Positions 28,011 to 37,051 of a stretch of DNA of 64,000 bases are shown here, in pieces. This stretch comes from Bradyrhizobium sp. 170 (lineage in GTDB: Bacteria; Pseudomonadota; Alphaproteobacteria; Rhizobiales; Xanthobacteraceae): the NCBI RefSeq assembly GCF_023101085.1, contig NZ_CP064703.1, positions 6,696,001 to 6,760,000 of the forward strand, written 5' to 3'. The position numbers were made by a program, and so were the translations under genes. Under the pieces are notes generated by a model that was not told the DNA's origin, made no database searches, and was given only the letters and a program-made list of their open reading frames with translations. Every line of letters starts with the position of its first letter. Positions within the stretch are counted from its first letter, which is position 1.

Positions 28011-29084
28011 ATGGCAAGCCAGACATTGATTCCCGCCGGCGATTTCCGCACCACCTACGCGGCGGATACCACGGTGTTTCCGACCGCGACCAGCCGGAAC
28101 GCCATGATATCAGGCATCGTGCTGATCTGCTTTGCGCCGCACGTCGTCAACGAATACATCCTCAGCCTCCTGATCCAGATCGGCATCTTCGGCATCGCCG
28201 CCCTTGGGCTGAACATCGTCGTCGGCTTCACCGGCCAGATCTCGATCGGCCACGCCGCCTTCTTCGGCTTCGGCGCCTTCACCTCGGCCTATCTCTCGAA
28301 CCGGTTCGCCATTCCCGTCTTCTTCTGCATCCCGCTTGCAGGCGTCGTGACGGCCGCAGTCGGCCTGATCTTCGGCCTGCCTGCCGCACGGCTGAAAGGG
28401 CTTTATCTCGCGATCGCGACGCTGGCGGCGCAGTACATCCTGCTCGACTTCTTTGCCCGCGCCGAATGGTTCACCGGCGGCAGCGTTCCCGCCAGCGCCG
28501 AACCGTTCTCCCTCTTCGGCTATATGCTGCGCGGCGATAAGCAATATTTCTATGTCGTGCTGGCCTATGTCATCGTCTGCTATCTCCTGGTCACGAACCT
28601 GATCCGTTCGCGCGACGGGCGTGCGTTGGTGGCGGTGCGCGACCATTATCTGTCCGCCGAGATCATGGGCATCAACCTGACCAAATACCGGACGCTGTCG
28701 TTCGGCCTTGCCGCCTTCTTCGCCGGCGTCGGCGGCGCGCTCTATGCGCATTACAACCAGGTGGTCTCCAACGAAGGTTTCGGCATCGACCGCTCGATCA
28801 TCTTCCTGGCGATGATCATCATCGGCGGGCTCGGCTCGATCATGGGCACGCTGATGGGCACCGCCTTCATGGTGCTGCTGCCGGAATCGATGGAATGGCT
28901 CAGCGTCGCGTTGCGCGGCAGTCCGATCGACCAGTTCCTGGGATTGAAGAACAACATCGCCTTCCTGCGCGAGATGGCGATCGGCGTCATCATCATCGTC
29001 TTTCTGGTTTTCGAACCGGACGGACTCGCGCATCGCTGGCGACAGATCAAGGCGTACTGGAAACTCTACCCGTTCTCGCATTGA
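28011..29084 (+). CDS. livM: Liv-type ABC transporter permease (LivM-like), second operon
   Basis: 357 residues. The motif GFTGQISIGHAAFFGFGAF near residue 75 and the coupling region ALVAVRDHYLSAEIMGINL identify LivM. The first 25 residues are a polar extension before the first membrane segment. Confidence 0.92.
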   Translation: MASQTLIPAGDFRTTYAADTTVFPTATSRNAMISGIVLICFAPHVVNEYILSLLIQIGIFGIAALGLNIVVGFTGQISIGHAAFFGFGAFTSAYLSNRFAIPVFFCIPLAGVVTAAVGLIFGLPAARLKGLYLAIATLAAQYILLDFFARAEWFTGGSVPASAEPFSLFGYMLRGDKQYFYVVLAYVIVCYLLVTNLIRSRDGRALVAVRDHYLSAEIMGINLTKYRTLSFGLAAFFAGVGGALYAHYNQVVSNEGFGIDRSIIFLAMIIIGGLGSIMGTLMGTAFMVLLPESMEWLSVALRGSPIDQFLGLKNNIAFLREMAIGVIIIVFLVFEPDGLAHRWRQIKAYWKLYPFSH

Positions 29085-29136
29085 GGTCGGAACGGGACGG
29101 ACAACAATAAGACCTCGAGAAGTAACCGGGAGGACT

Positions 29137-30423
29137 ATGTCCATGACGATGAAGACTCTGTTGAGCACAGCCTCGCTTGCTTTGCTGTTGGGTAGCACCG
29201 CGGCATCGGCCCAAGCGCCGATCGCGCTGGGACATCTCACCGATTATTCGGGCCCCACCTCGGATGTCGGAACGCCGTTCGGCCAGGGTGTCGCGGACAC
29301 CTATGCGTGGATCAACAAGAACGGCGGCATCAATGGCGCCAAGATCAATCTCGATACCGTCGACTACGGCTACCAGGTGCCGCGCGCGATCGCCCAGTAC
29401 AAGAAGTGGTCCGGCTCCGACAAGGTCGCCGCCATTCTCGGCTGGGGCACCGCCGACACCGAAGCGCTGACGGGATTCCTAGCCCAGGACAAGATCCCGG
29501 ATATTTCGGCATCCTATGCCGCGGCGCTCTCCGACCCGACTGGCGCCGGCGGCAAGGCCAAGCCTGCCCCCTACAACTTCTTCTACGGCCCGAGCTACTC
29601 GGACGCGGTTCGCGGCATGCTGACCTGGGCCGCCGAGGACTGGAAGTCCAAGGGCAAGTCCGGCAAGCCGAAATTCGTCCATATGGGTGCGAACCATCCC
29701 TATCCGAACGCGCCGAAGGCCGCGGGTGAAGCGATTGCCGCCGAACTCGGCTTCGAACTGCTGCCGCCGATCGTGTTCGCGTTGACGCCCGGCGATTACA
29801 GCGCGCAGTGCCTGACCCTGAAGAGCTCGGGCGCCAACTACGCCTATCTCGGCAACACCGCCGGCTCGAACATCTCCGTGCTCAACGCCTGCAAGGCGGC
29901 CGGCGTCGACGTGCAGTTCCTCGGCAACGTCTGGGGCATGGACGAGAACGCCGCCAAGGCCGCAGGTGCTGCCGCCGACGGCGTGGTATTCCCGCTGCGC
30001 ACCGCGGTGGCGTGGGGCGGCAACGCCCCCGGCATGAAGACCTTCATGGAAATCTCGAAGATGTCGGACGCCGCCGGTACCACCTACCGTCCCGTGCATT
30101 ACATCGCCGGCGTCTGCACCGCACTCTACATGAAGGAAGCCGTGGAATGGGCTGCCAAGAACGGCGGCGCCACCGGCGAGAACGTCAAGAAGGGCTTTTA
30201 TCAGAAGAAGGATTGGGTGCCCGCGGGCGGCGAAGGCATCTGCAATCCCTCGACCTTCACCGAGACGGATCACCGCGGCACGCTCAAGGTTGATCTCTAT
30301 CGCATGAAGGTCGCAGGCGCGACCGACGCCCCGCTCAACGATCTCGTCAAGAACGGCGGCATCAAGATGGAGAAGGTGAAGACGATCGACCTGCCGCGCA
30401 AGCCCGAGTGGCTCGGCTGGTAA
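29137..30423 (+). CDS. Periplasmic binding protein of the second Liv-type ABC transporter
   Basis: 428 residues with a signal peptide ending AASAQ and a mature start APIALGHLTDYSGPTSDVG, typical of type I binding proteins of this family. The C-terminal half has GEGICNPSTFTETDHRGTLK, a feature of the larger subgroup that binds organic acids rather than simple amino acids. ATG 29137 and ATG 29143 are both possible; GGGAGG lies upstream of both. Confidence 0.9.
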   Translation: MSMTMKTLLSTASLALLLGSTAASAQAPIALGHLTDYSGPTSDVGTPFGQGVADTYAWINKNGGINGAKINLDTVDYGYQVPRAIAQYKKWSGSDKVAAILGWGTADTEALTGFLAQDKIPDISASYAAALSDPTGAGGKAKPAPYNFFYGPSYSDAVRGMLTWAAEDWKSKGKSGKPKFVHMGANHPYPNAPKAAGEAIAAELGFELLPPIVFALTPGDYSAQCLTLKSSGANYAYLGNTAGSNISVLNACKAAGVDVQFLGNVWGMDENAAKAAGAAADGVVFPLRTAVAWGGNAPGMKTFMEISKMSDAAGTTYRPVHYIAGVCTALYMKEAVEWAAKNGGATGENVKKGFYQKKDWVPAGGEGICNPSTFTETDHRGTLKVDLYRMKVAGATDAPLNDLVKNGGIKMEKVKTIDLPRKPEWLGW

Positions 30424-30460
30424 GGCAACGGTTGCCGAGAGGCGCCGAACGCATTCGGCT

Positions 30461-30559
30461 GTCGTCCCCCGCGAAAGCGGGGGACCCAGTACGCCGCGGC
30501 TTCTCGGTGGATCACAGCCGCCTCTGGAATACTGGGTCACCCGCCTTCGCGGGTGACGA
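30461..30559. repeat. 99-bp hairpin repeat after the binding-protein gene
   Basis: The ends GTCGTCCCCCGCGAAAGCGG and its near-inverted partner finishing GGGTGACGAC pair over about 31 bp with few mismatches, each end also holding its own small stem (CCCGCGAAAGCGGG and CCCGCCTTCGCGGG). As in the first ABC operon, the element lies immediately 3' of the binding-protein gene. Confidence 0.75.
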
Positions 30560-30571
30560 CACCGAGAGGTG

Positions 30572-31423
30572 ATGAGACAGGACATGACTGAATCGACCGT
30601 AATCAATCGTCCCGCGACGGCGGCACAAGCCGCCGCTCCGCTGCTCAGCGTCCGCAACATCGAGGTGGTCTACGACAAGGTCATCCTGGTGCTGCGCGGC
30701 CTCAGCCTCGACGTGCCGAAGGGTGCGATCGTAGCCCTGCTCGGCGCTAATGGCGCCGGCAAGTCGACGACGCTGAAGGCGATCTCGGGCCTGCTCAAGA
30801 CGGAGGACGGTGAAGTCATCCGCGGCGAGATCCTTTTCGACGGCGCGCGCATCAACGGCATCGATCCCGACAAGATCGTCCGCCGCGGCATCTTCCAGGT
30901 GATGGAGGGCCGCCGCATCATATCCGACATGACGTCGATCGAGAATTTGAAGCTCGGCGCCTTTACCCGCACCGACAACGAGGTCGGCAACGACATCGAC
31001 ATGGTCTTCAGATATTTCCCGCGGCTGAGGGAGCGCACCGGGCTCGCCGGCTATCTCTCCGGCGGCGAGCAGCAGATGCTGGCGATCGGCCGCGCGCTGA
31101 TGGCGCGGCCCAAGATGATCCTGATGGACGAGCCGTCGATGGGCCTGTCCCCGCTCCTGGTCAAGGAGGTGTTCGCGATCATCAAGGCAATCAACCGCGA
31201 TCTCGGCGTCACCATCCTCCTGGTGGAGCAGAACGCGCGCGCGGCGCTGTCGGTCGCAAGCCACGGCTACATCATGGAACAGGGCAAGGTGGTGCTCGAC
31301 GGCACGGCCGACGAATTGCGCGACAACGAGGACGTCAAGGAATTCTACCTCGGCGGCGCCGGCGACCAGCGCAAGAGCTTCAAGAACCTCAAAAGCTTCA
31401 AGCGGCGAAAGCGGTGGCTGTGA
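30572..31423 (+). CDS. livF: Liv-type ABC transporter ATPase (LivF-like), second operon
   Basis: 283 residues from ATG 30572, though GTG 30569 and ATG 30584 are also possible. Walker A GANGAGKST, VMEGRRI in place of the usual QERN-type Q-loop region, signature LSGGEQQMLAIGRALM, Walker B MILMDEP and LVEQNARAAL are intact. The C-terminal tail is basic (KSFKRRKRWL). Last gene of the second ABC operon. Confidence 0.92.
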   Translation: MRQDMTESTVINRPATAAQAAAPLLSVRNIEVVYDKVILVLRGLSLDVPKGAIVALLGANGAGKSTTLKAISGLLKTEDGEVIRGEILFDGARINGIDPDKIVRRGIFQVMEGRRIISDMTSIENLKLGAFTRTDNEVGNDIDMVFRYFPRLRERTGLAGYLSGGEQQMLAIGRALMARPKMILMDEPSMGLSPLLVKEVFAIIKAINRDLGVTILLVEQNARAALSVASHGYIMEQGKVVLDGTADELRDNEDVKEFYLGGAGDQRKSFKNLKSFKRRKRWL

Positions 31424-31431
31424 TCGGCCAT

Positions 31432-31484
31432 AGCGTTTTCGAGCGAAGTGGGTACCGGTTCGCGTGAAGAAGACGCGTCAAAAC
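31432..31484 (+). repeat. Dispersed terminator-associated repeat, copy 2
   Basis: Contains AGCGTTTTCGAGCGAAG directly joined to GTGGGTACCGGTTCGCGTG and continuing to CGTCAAAA. It matches the minus strand of 13552-13630 almost exactly apart from a 24-bp insert in that copy. Like the first copy it lies between two convergent genes and next to an A/T tract and a hairpin. Confidence 0.75.
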
Positions 31485-31517
31485 AAAAAACTGAACGGTT
31501 CTGATTCCATCAGAACC
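31480..31517 (-). terminator. Rho-independent-like terminator of the AGE-family gene
   Basis: The perfect 9-bp stem GGTTCTGAT / ATCAGAACC (31497-31505 with 31509-31517) is followed on the minus strand, after six bases, by TTTTTTGTTTT. It lies 12 bp after the stop codon of the minus-strand gene. Confidence 0.55.
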
Positions 31518-31529
31518 GCCACCCATCAT

Positions 31530-32690
31530 TTAGCCGATCACCTGTTCCGCTTCCGCGACCGCGCAAAGAACATGATAGAACGAAGACGCAGGAATGGTTG
31601 CGACCAGCGAGTTGCCGTCGCGATCGAATTGGTCGTACCAGCCGCCCGCCACGGGATGGCTGAGATAATGCCGTTCGAGCCGCGCCAGTGCCGCGCGCGC
31701 TTCATCCGCGGCTCCCGCCTCGCCCGATTCGGCCTGCGCGATCCACGCCTTGGCGATTTCGGTCTGCGGCCACAGCCGCCGCGTATGACGCCTGATCTTG
31801 CCGTGGGCGTCGCCCTCGTCGATCAGACAGCCGGTCGCCTCATCGCGGTAGCGCAGCGCCGACGCCAGCAATTCGCCGCGGTAGCGGCCAGTCGGACAGC
31901 CGGTGATGCGTTCAAAGCCCTTCAGCAGCCACGCCCACTCCGCCTGGTGTCCCGGCTCGACGCTGACAGGCTCGATCTTCGACCAATCCTCCTCGAAATA
32001 CTCGCCAAGCACCTGCCGCTGCTTGTCGTAGAGGTTGGCCAGAAACAGGCTGAAGAAATTCCCGGCCCTGTTCTGGAACACCACATCATGCGTCGCGTCG
32101 AATGCCGCGATCATCGCTTCGAACAGATGCATCTGCGGATTCTGCCGCCGCGGCAGCGACACCGGCAATCCCTCATGAACGCCGCCGTGCGGCGAGCGCA
32201 GTTGCGTCTCGATGAAATGGCACAGCGCGTCGATCTCGGCGCGGACCTGTGCGTCGCGTTCGAGCCCATGGACGGCTGCAAGGGCGAGCAGGACAAAGGC
32301 GTGGTCATAGGAATCGCGGAGCGGGTTCAGCACCGCGCCATCAGGCGTCAACGTGTGGACGAAGCCGGGTCCGCCATCGGGGGCTTTCGCCTTCGCCAGG
32401 AGGTGTTCCAGCCCCTTCAGCGCGATCGCGCGGCCATCAGGATACCAGCCCATTTGCGCCGCCTTGGCGAAGCAATAGATCTGGCGCGCCTGCACGAAGA
32501 CCCGGCGCGGCGCCAAGCGGTCCGCACGGCCGTCCACATCGAGCCGATCGATAAAGCCGCCCGCCTTGTCGTCCCAACCTTCGGTCGACCACAGCGGCAA
32601 GCAGTGGTCGATCATGCGAAGCTTCAGCCTGGCGACGATATCGGCCGAAACGGCACCGTCTCCTGCCGCAGCGGTATGTCCTTCAGCCAT
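31530..32690 (-). CDS. AGE-family epimerase/isomerase (N-acylglucosamine 2-epimerase / mannose isomerase type)
   Basis: 386 residues of the (alpha/alpha)6-barrel AGE family. NPQMHLFEA and EPGHQAEWAWLLKG carry conserved His residues of the active site, and DSYDHAFVLLALA is also typical. The family interconverts mannose, fructose and glucose or epimerises N-acylglucosamine. The sequence resembles the mannose-6-phosphate-isomerase-like subgroup. ATG 32690 follows AGGGGA. Divergent from the PaaK-like gene; its mannose connection fits the gmd-fcl pair elsewhere in the window, but this is only inference. Confidence 0.85.
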   Translation of the reverse strand: MAEGHTAAAGDGAVSADIVARLKLRMIDHCLPLWSTEGWDDKAGGFIDRLDVDGRADRLAPRRVFVQARQIYCFAKAAQMGWYPDGRAIALKGLEHLLAKAKAPDGGPGFVHTLTPDGAVLNPLRDSYDHAFVLLALAAVHGLERDAQVRAEIDALCHFIETQLRSPHGGVHEGLPVSLPRRQNPQMHLFEAMIAAFDATHDVVFQNRAGNFFSLFLANLYDKQRQVLGEYFEEDWSKIEPVSVEPGHQAEWAWLLKGFERITGCPTGRYRGELLASALRYRDEATGCLIDEGDAHGKIRRHTRRLWPQTEIAKAWIAQAESGEAGAADEARAALARLERHYLSHPVAGGWYDQFDRDGNSLVATIPASSFYHVLCAVAEAEQVIG

Positions 32691-32785
32691 TGCGTCCCCT
32701 GGAACACGAGCAACACCGGTAGCCGCCGTCTGATAGCACGCCAGCGGCGGCACGCAATCGGCCCTAATCTGCGGGATCATCAGCC

Positions 32786-34009
32786 ATGACCGATCACTAT
32801 GACGCCCTTGAAACCCGCGAGCCGGCCAAACGCGACGCTGAGCTGTTTTCCCGCCTGCCGGACGTTCTGCGCAAGGCGCTGGCCGCGCCGGCCTATGCCG
32901 AGCGCCTGAAGGGCATCGATCCCGCTTCCGTAACCAGCCGGGCCGAGCTGGCGCACCTGCCGGTGCTGCGCAAGTCGGAACTCCCTGCCCTGCACAAGGC
33001 CGCGCCGCCCTTCGGCGGTTTCGTGGCCGGGCCTTTGGGGTCGTTCGGGCGGCTGTTTACCTCGCCGGGCCCGATCTTCGAACCCGAGCCTGTTCACGCC
33101 GACCCCTGGCGCGGCGCGCGCGCATTGTTTGCGGCCGGGTTCCGGCCCGGCGACGTCGTGCTCAACACCTTCAGCTACCATCTGACGCCCGGCGGCTTCA
33201 TCTTCGACGCCTCGGCGCGGGCGCTGGGCTGCGCGGTGATCCCGGCCGGCCCCGGCAATACCGAACAGCAGTTCGAACTGATCGAGGCCTATCGCCCGGT
33301 CGGCTACAGCGGCACGCCGGATTTCCTCAAGATCCTGCTCGACGCCGCCGCAAGCGCAGGCCGCGACGTCTCCTCGATCAAGCGCGCAATGGTATCAGGC
33401 GCGGCGTTTCCGAAGTCGCTGCAGGATGAAGTGAAGTCGCGCGGCATCGATGCCTATCAGGCGTTCGGCACCGCCGACCTCGGCCTGATCGCGTTCGAGA
33501 CGCCAGCGCGCGATGGCATGGTCGTCAACGAAGACCTGATCATGGAAATCGTACGTCCCGGCACCGGCGATCCCGTCGCGCCCGGCGACGTCGGCGAGAT
33601 CGTCGTCACTTCGCTCGATCCGCAGCATCCGTGGATCCGCCTCGCGCTCGGCGACCTCACCGCGGCGTTGCCGGGAACGAGCCCGTGCGGACGCACCAAC
33701 ATGCGCATCAAGGGTTGGATGGGACGCGCCGACCAGACCACCAAGGTCAAGGGCATGTTCGTGCGCCCCGAGCAGATCGCCGAGATCGGCAAGCGCCATC
33801 CCGAACTCGGTCGGCTCCGCCTCGTGGTCACGCGATCCGGCGAAAGCGACCTGATGACGCTGAAGGCGGAAACGGCCTCGGCTGCCGGAAATCTTCAGGA
33901 CGAACTCACCGCGACGCTGCGCGCCGTGACAAAGCTCGGCGGGAATGTAGAACTCGTCGCGGAAGGCTCGCTGCCAAACGATGGCAAGGTGATCGCGGAC
34001 GAGCGGTAA
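32786..34009 (+). CDS. Phenylacetate-CoA ligase (PaaK)-like AMP-binding protein
   Basis: 407 residues. The region RPVGYSGTPDFLKILLDAA, the pair SGAAFP and AFGTADLGLIAFET, and the C-terminal GRADQTTKVKGMFVRPEQ correspond to the PaaK subgroup of adenylating enzymes. It would activate an aryl or acyl carboxylate with ATP and CoA. The gene is single, 16 bp from the convergent aminotransferase, so its link to the polysaccharide locus is unclear. Confidence 0.85.
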   Translation: MTDHYDALETREPAKRDAELFSRLPDVLRKALAAPAYAERLKGIDPASVTSRAELAHLPVLRKSELPALHKAAPPFGGFVAGPLGSFGRLFTSPGPIFEPEPVHADPWRGARALFAAGFRPGDVVLNTFSYHLTPGGFIFDASARALGCAVIPAGPGNTEQQFELIEAYRPVGYSGTPDFLKILLDAAASAGRDVSSIKRAMVSGAAFPKSLQDEVKSRGIDAYQAFGTADLGLIAFETPARDGMVVNEDLIMEIVRPGTGDPVAPGDVGEIVVTSLDPQHPWIRLALGDLTAALPGTSPCGRTNMRIKGWMGRADQTTKVKGMFVRPEQIAEIGKRHPELGRLRLVVTRSGESDLMTLKAETASAAGNLQDELTATLRAVTKLGGNVELVAEGSLPNDGKVIADER

Positions 34010-34025
34010 GCGTGCCCGCCTCGTC

Positions 34026-35123
34026 TCAGAACTTGCGAACGAGATCGATGATTTCGTCCTGCTGCGCCCTGGTGATCTCCGCGAACATCGGCAGTGACAG
34101 GATTTTCCCTTGATCGCTGGATGCATTGGGAAATTGCTCGGAACGATGCCCGAAGCGCGCATAGGCGGCAAGGAATGGCAGCGCCGTCGGATAATTGATC
34201 GCGGTCTGCACGCCGTTGGCGTTCAGGTGCGCGGCCAGTGCATCGCGGCGCGGATGCCTGATCGTGTAGAGATGATAGACGTGCGTGCGGTCGGGCGCGA
34301 CCTGCGGCACGACGACGTCCTCGATCTGGTTGAGGCCGGCATCATAGACTTTCGCGGCGTTCTGCCGCGCTTCTGTCCACTGGGCCAGGTGCGGCAGTTT
34401 CGCCGACAGGATCGCTGCCTGCATGCCGTCGAGCCGGCTGTTGATGCCCTCGATATAATGCTGGTGCTTCACCAGACCGCCGTGACGCGCCAGCATGGTC
34501 ATATGTTCGGCTAGTCGCTCGTCATTGGTCACGACGGCGCCGGCATCGCCCATCGCGCCGAGATTCTTGCCCGGATAGAATGAATAGGTCGCAGCCGTGC
34601 CGAAGGTGCCGACCTGCTGGCCTTTATAGCGGGCCAGATGCGCCTGCGCGCAATCCTCAACCACCCAGAGCTTGTGCTTGCGCGCGATCGCCATGATCGC
34701 GTCCATGTCCGCCGGCTGGCCGTACAGATGCACGGGAATGATCCCGACGGTGCGCGGCGTGATCGCGGCCTCGATCGCCGCTGGTTCGATCGTGAACGTA
34801 GCGCCATCGGTATCGCAGAATACCACCGTGGCGCCGGCGTGCGTAATCATCGCCGAAGTGCTGATCCAGGAATGCGCCGTGGTGATCACCTCGTCACCCG
34901 GCTTGACCTTCAGCGCGGCCATCGCGAGATACAGCGCATCGGTGCCGTTCGCGCAGGATACGCAATGCTTGACATCTACGGCAGCTTCGAACTCCCGCTC
35001 GAAGGCATCGACGTAGCACCCGCGAATGAAAGCGTTGTCGCGGATCACGGAGGCAATCGCGCCGTCGATCTCGCTTCTGATGGTCTGATACTGCAGTTGC
35101 AGATCCGCAAAAGGCACCGGCAT
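34026..35123 (-). CDS. DegT/DnrJ/EryC1/StrS-family sugar aminotransferase (WbpE/WlbC-like)
   Basis: 365 residues, PLP-dependent nucleotide-sugar aminotransferase. PFADLQLQYQTIRSEID is the usual start, SCANGTDALYLAMAALKV the cofactor-binding region, VEDCAQAHLARYKGQQVGTF follows, and the PLP lysine is in SFYPGKNLGAMGDAG. It moves an amino group from glutamate to a ketosugar. ATG 35123 lies 12 bp after the acetyltransferase. The order oxidoreductase, acetyltransferase, aminotransferase is that of the 2,3-diamino-uronic acid pathway (WbpB, WbpD, WbpE). Confidence 0.93.
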   Translation of the reverse strand: MPVPFADLQLQYQTIRSEIDGAIASVIRDNAFIRGCYVDAFEREFEAAVDVKHCVSCANGTDALYLAMAALKVKPGDEVITTAHSWISTSAMITHAGATVVFCDTDGATFTIEPAAIEAAITPRTVGIIPVHLYGQPADMDAIMAIARKHKLWVVEDCAQAHLARYKGQQVGTFGTAATYSFYPGKNLGAMGDAGAVVTNDERLAEHMTMLARHGGLVKHQHYIEGINSRLDGMQAAILSAKLPHLAQWTEARQNAAKVYDAGLNQIEDVVVPQVAPDRTHVYHLYTIRHPRRDALAAHLNANGVQTAINYPTALPFLAAYARFGHRSEQFPNASSDQGKILSLPMFAEITRAQQDEIIDLVRKF

Positions 35124-35134
35124 CTTCGTCTTTC

Positions 35135-35602
35135 CTACTTGTCCACCAGCAGCCGGCGCGCAGGATTGCCTGCATATGTTCCTGACGTCGTGATGTCCCG
35201 GGTTACCACCGAGCCCGCGCCGATGACGACATCGTCGGCGATCCTGACCGGCATGATCGTGGCGTTGGAGCCGATCGAGACGCGGTTGCCGATCACGGTC
35301 TCGCGCCACAATTCCCTGTTGCCCCGGGCCGGGCCGCCGGTCGAGAACGTATCGTTCACGAACATCACGCCATGGCCGACAAAGCAGTCCTCGCCGATGG
35401 TGACCAGCTCGCAGATGAAGGCATGTGACTGCACCCGCGTGCGGGCGCCGATCACGACGTCTTTCTGGATCTCGGTGAACGGCCCGACGAAGCAGCCGTT
35501 GCCGATCTTGCAGCCATAGAGATTGCACGGCTCGACGATTTTGACGCCGGTGCCGAAAACAACGTCACGCACGCCGGCCTGGTGTATCTCGGGCCGGCTC
35601 AC
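35135..35602 (-). CDS. Left-handed beta-helix N-acetyltransferase (WbpD/WlbB-like)
   Basis: 155 residues from GTG 35602, which overlaps the oxidoreductase stop by four bases (GTGA). Hexapeptide repeats are evident in VFGTGVKIVEPCNLYGCKIG, VVIGARTRVQSHAF and VVIGAGSVVTRDI, ending AGNPARRL. It probably N-acetylates the 3-amino group made by the neighbouring aminotransferase, with acetyl-CoA as donor. Confidence 0.9.
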   Translation of the reverse strand: MSRPEIHQAGVRDVVFGTGVKIVEPCNLYGCKIGNGCFVGPFTEIQKDVVIGARTRVQSHAFICELVTIGEDCFVGHGVMFVNDTFSTGGPARGNRELWRETVIGNRVSIGSNATIMPVRIADDVVIGAGSVVTRDITTSGTYAGNPARRLLVDK

Positions 35603-36660
35603 GAGACGACACCGAGCCGGCCCAGCCGCGGCGCGAAGCGAAGCGGCACCTCGGCGCCGGTCTCGATCGATTCGTAGAGCGCGGAAATCAGTTCCAGGCT
35701 CTTGCGCCCTTCGAGACCGTCGACCAGCGCCGAACGCTGGTTCACCAGGCAGTCGATCACGTGCTGGTAGTAGGCCTGATGGCCGAAGCCGTAGACGTTC
35801 GGCGGATTGACGGAAAATTTCTCGATTACATCCTTGTCGGACGGAAGTTCTTCGACAAAGCGCCAGTGCCGGATCTGGTTGACCGCGAAGCCCGCAATTT
35901 CGACCGTTCCCTTTTCTCCGAGAATCGAAAGCGATCCTTCGAGGTCGGTCGGCCGGACAGCCGTCGTCGCCTCGATGATCCCGAGCGCGCCGCTGCGGAA
36001 TTTCAGGGTTGCCACCGCGGTGTCCTCGGCCTCGATCTTTGCCAGCGCCGTGACGGCACGGGCATGAACGCTGACGACATCGCCGAAAAACCATTCCAGC
36101 ATGTCGACGTGATGGCTGGCCTGGTTGGAGAGCACGCCGCCGTCATAAGCCCAGGTGCCGCGCCAGGCATCCTGATCGTAATAGGCCTGGTCGCGGCACC
36201 AGCGGACGCGAACCGTGCCGAGAATCAGGCGGCCGAAGCGGCCGGCCTCCAGCGCCTCGCGCGTCTTCACCACAGGAACATTGAAGCGGTTCTGCTTGAC
36301 GACGAACAGCTTGACGCCGGCCTCGTCACAGGCGCGGATCATGTCGTCGGCGTCCTGCAGCCGCAGCGCCATCGGCTTCTCGACGACGACGTGCTTTCCG
36401 GCCTTCGCGCAGGCGATGACATGGGCGGGATGCATCCCGCTCGGCGTCAGCACCGCCACCGCATCGATGTCCTTCCGGGCGAGGAAGTCATTCATGTCAT
36501 GGATTGCCGGGACGCCGAACTTCGACGCGATCGCGTCGGCGCGGTTGCGAACGGTATCGCAAACGGCAGCGAGCCTGGCTCCGTCGATATGATTGCCGCC
36601 CAGAAGTTCCGAGTGGCGCTTTGCGATACGCCCGCATCCAAGCAGGCCTATTCTGATCAT
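35599..36660 (-). CDS. Gfo/Idh/MocA-family sugar oxidoreductase (WbpB/WlbA-like)
   Basis: 353 residues. The NAD(P) motif GLLGCGRIAKRHSELL is at residue 5 and the family signature HVVVEKPMALRLQDAD near 95. WAYDGGVLSNQASHHVDMLEW carries the likely catalytic His. It is the first of three overlapping genes and would oxidise the sugar C3-OH to the ketone used by the aminotransferase. ATG 36660 matches the family start although its ribosome-binding site is weak. The WbpA and WbpI partners are not in the window. Confidence 0.9.
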   Translation of the reverse strand: MIRIGLLGCGRIAKRHSELLGGNHIDGARLAAVCDTVRNRADAIASKFGVPAIHDMNDFLARKDIDAVAVLTPSGMHPAHVIACAKAGKHVVVEKPMALRLQDADDMIRACDEAGVKLFVVKQNRFNVPVVKTREALEAGRFGRLILGTVRVRWCRDQAYYDQDAWRGTWAYDGGVLSNQASHHVDMLEWFFGDVVSVHARAVTALAKIEAEDTAVATLKFRSGALGIIEATTAVRPTDLEGSLSILGEKGTVEIAGFAVNQIRHWRFVEELPSDKDVIEKFSVNPPNVYGFGHQAYYQHVIDCLVNQRSALVDGLEGRKSLELISALYESIETGAEVPLRFAPRLGRLGVVS

Positions 36661-37051
36661 GGGGAGCTTTGTTCCATTAGCCGTCAGAATCGACGTTAGC
36701 CCCCTGATCGATCGCAGCCAACCCTTCAGGGTGGCGGAGCCCCCCGCCTCTCGCCCGGGCCGCCGGATTTTGATCCGTCCGAAGGCGTTGACAACAACCC
36801 CGGAAGACTGCAACGACGCAGTGGCGTCCGCCAATGACGGATTTCAACCCTCGGCGGATGGGTCAGATGGCTCGACGGGGTCCCAGCTCCCAAACGCTGC
36901 CCGCTTGGCACCGTATCTCCCTGCTCATACAGAAAAGAGCCGCTTTTAGAAGGGTTCCGTCAACCCTCGGTTGCCCCCATACGATTCGCTGGCCTATATT
37001 AGAGATTGGCGGTGGTCTATTTTAAACGCAAAGCCGACTTTTTCAGATTAG
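36661..37051. other. Divergent intergenic region, no gene
   Basis: 391 bp without a credible gene. A plausible plus-strand promoter lies at 36971-37000. GATCGATC at about 36706 is the only other short palindrome noted. Confidence 0.5.
36971..37000 (+). promoter_or_regulatory. Candidate sigma70-type promoter for the epimerase gene
   Basis: TTGCCC (36971-36976) and TATATT (36995-37000) with an 18-bp spacer, giving a start near 37007, about 45 bp ahead of the ATG. Confidence 0.35.
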
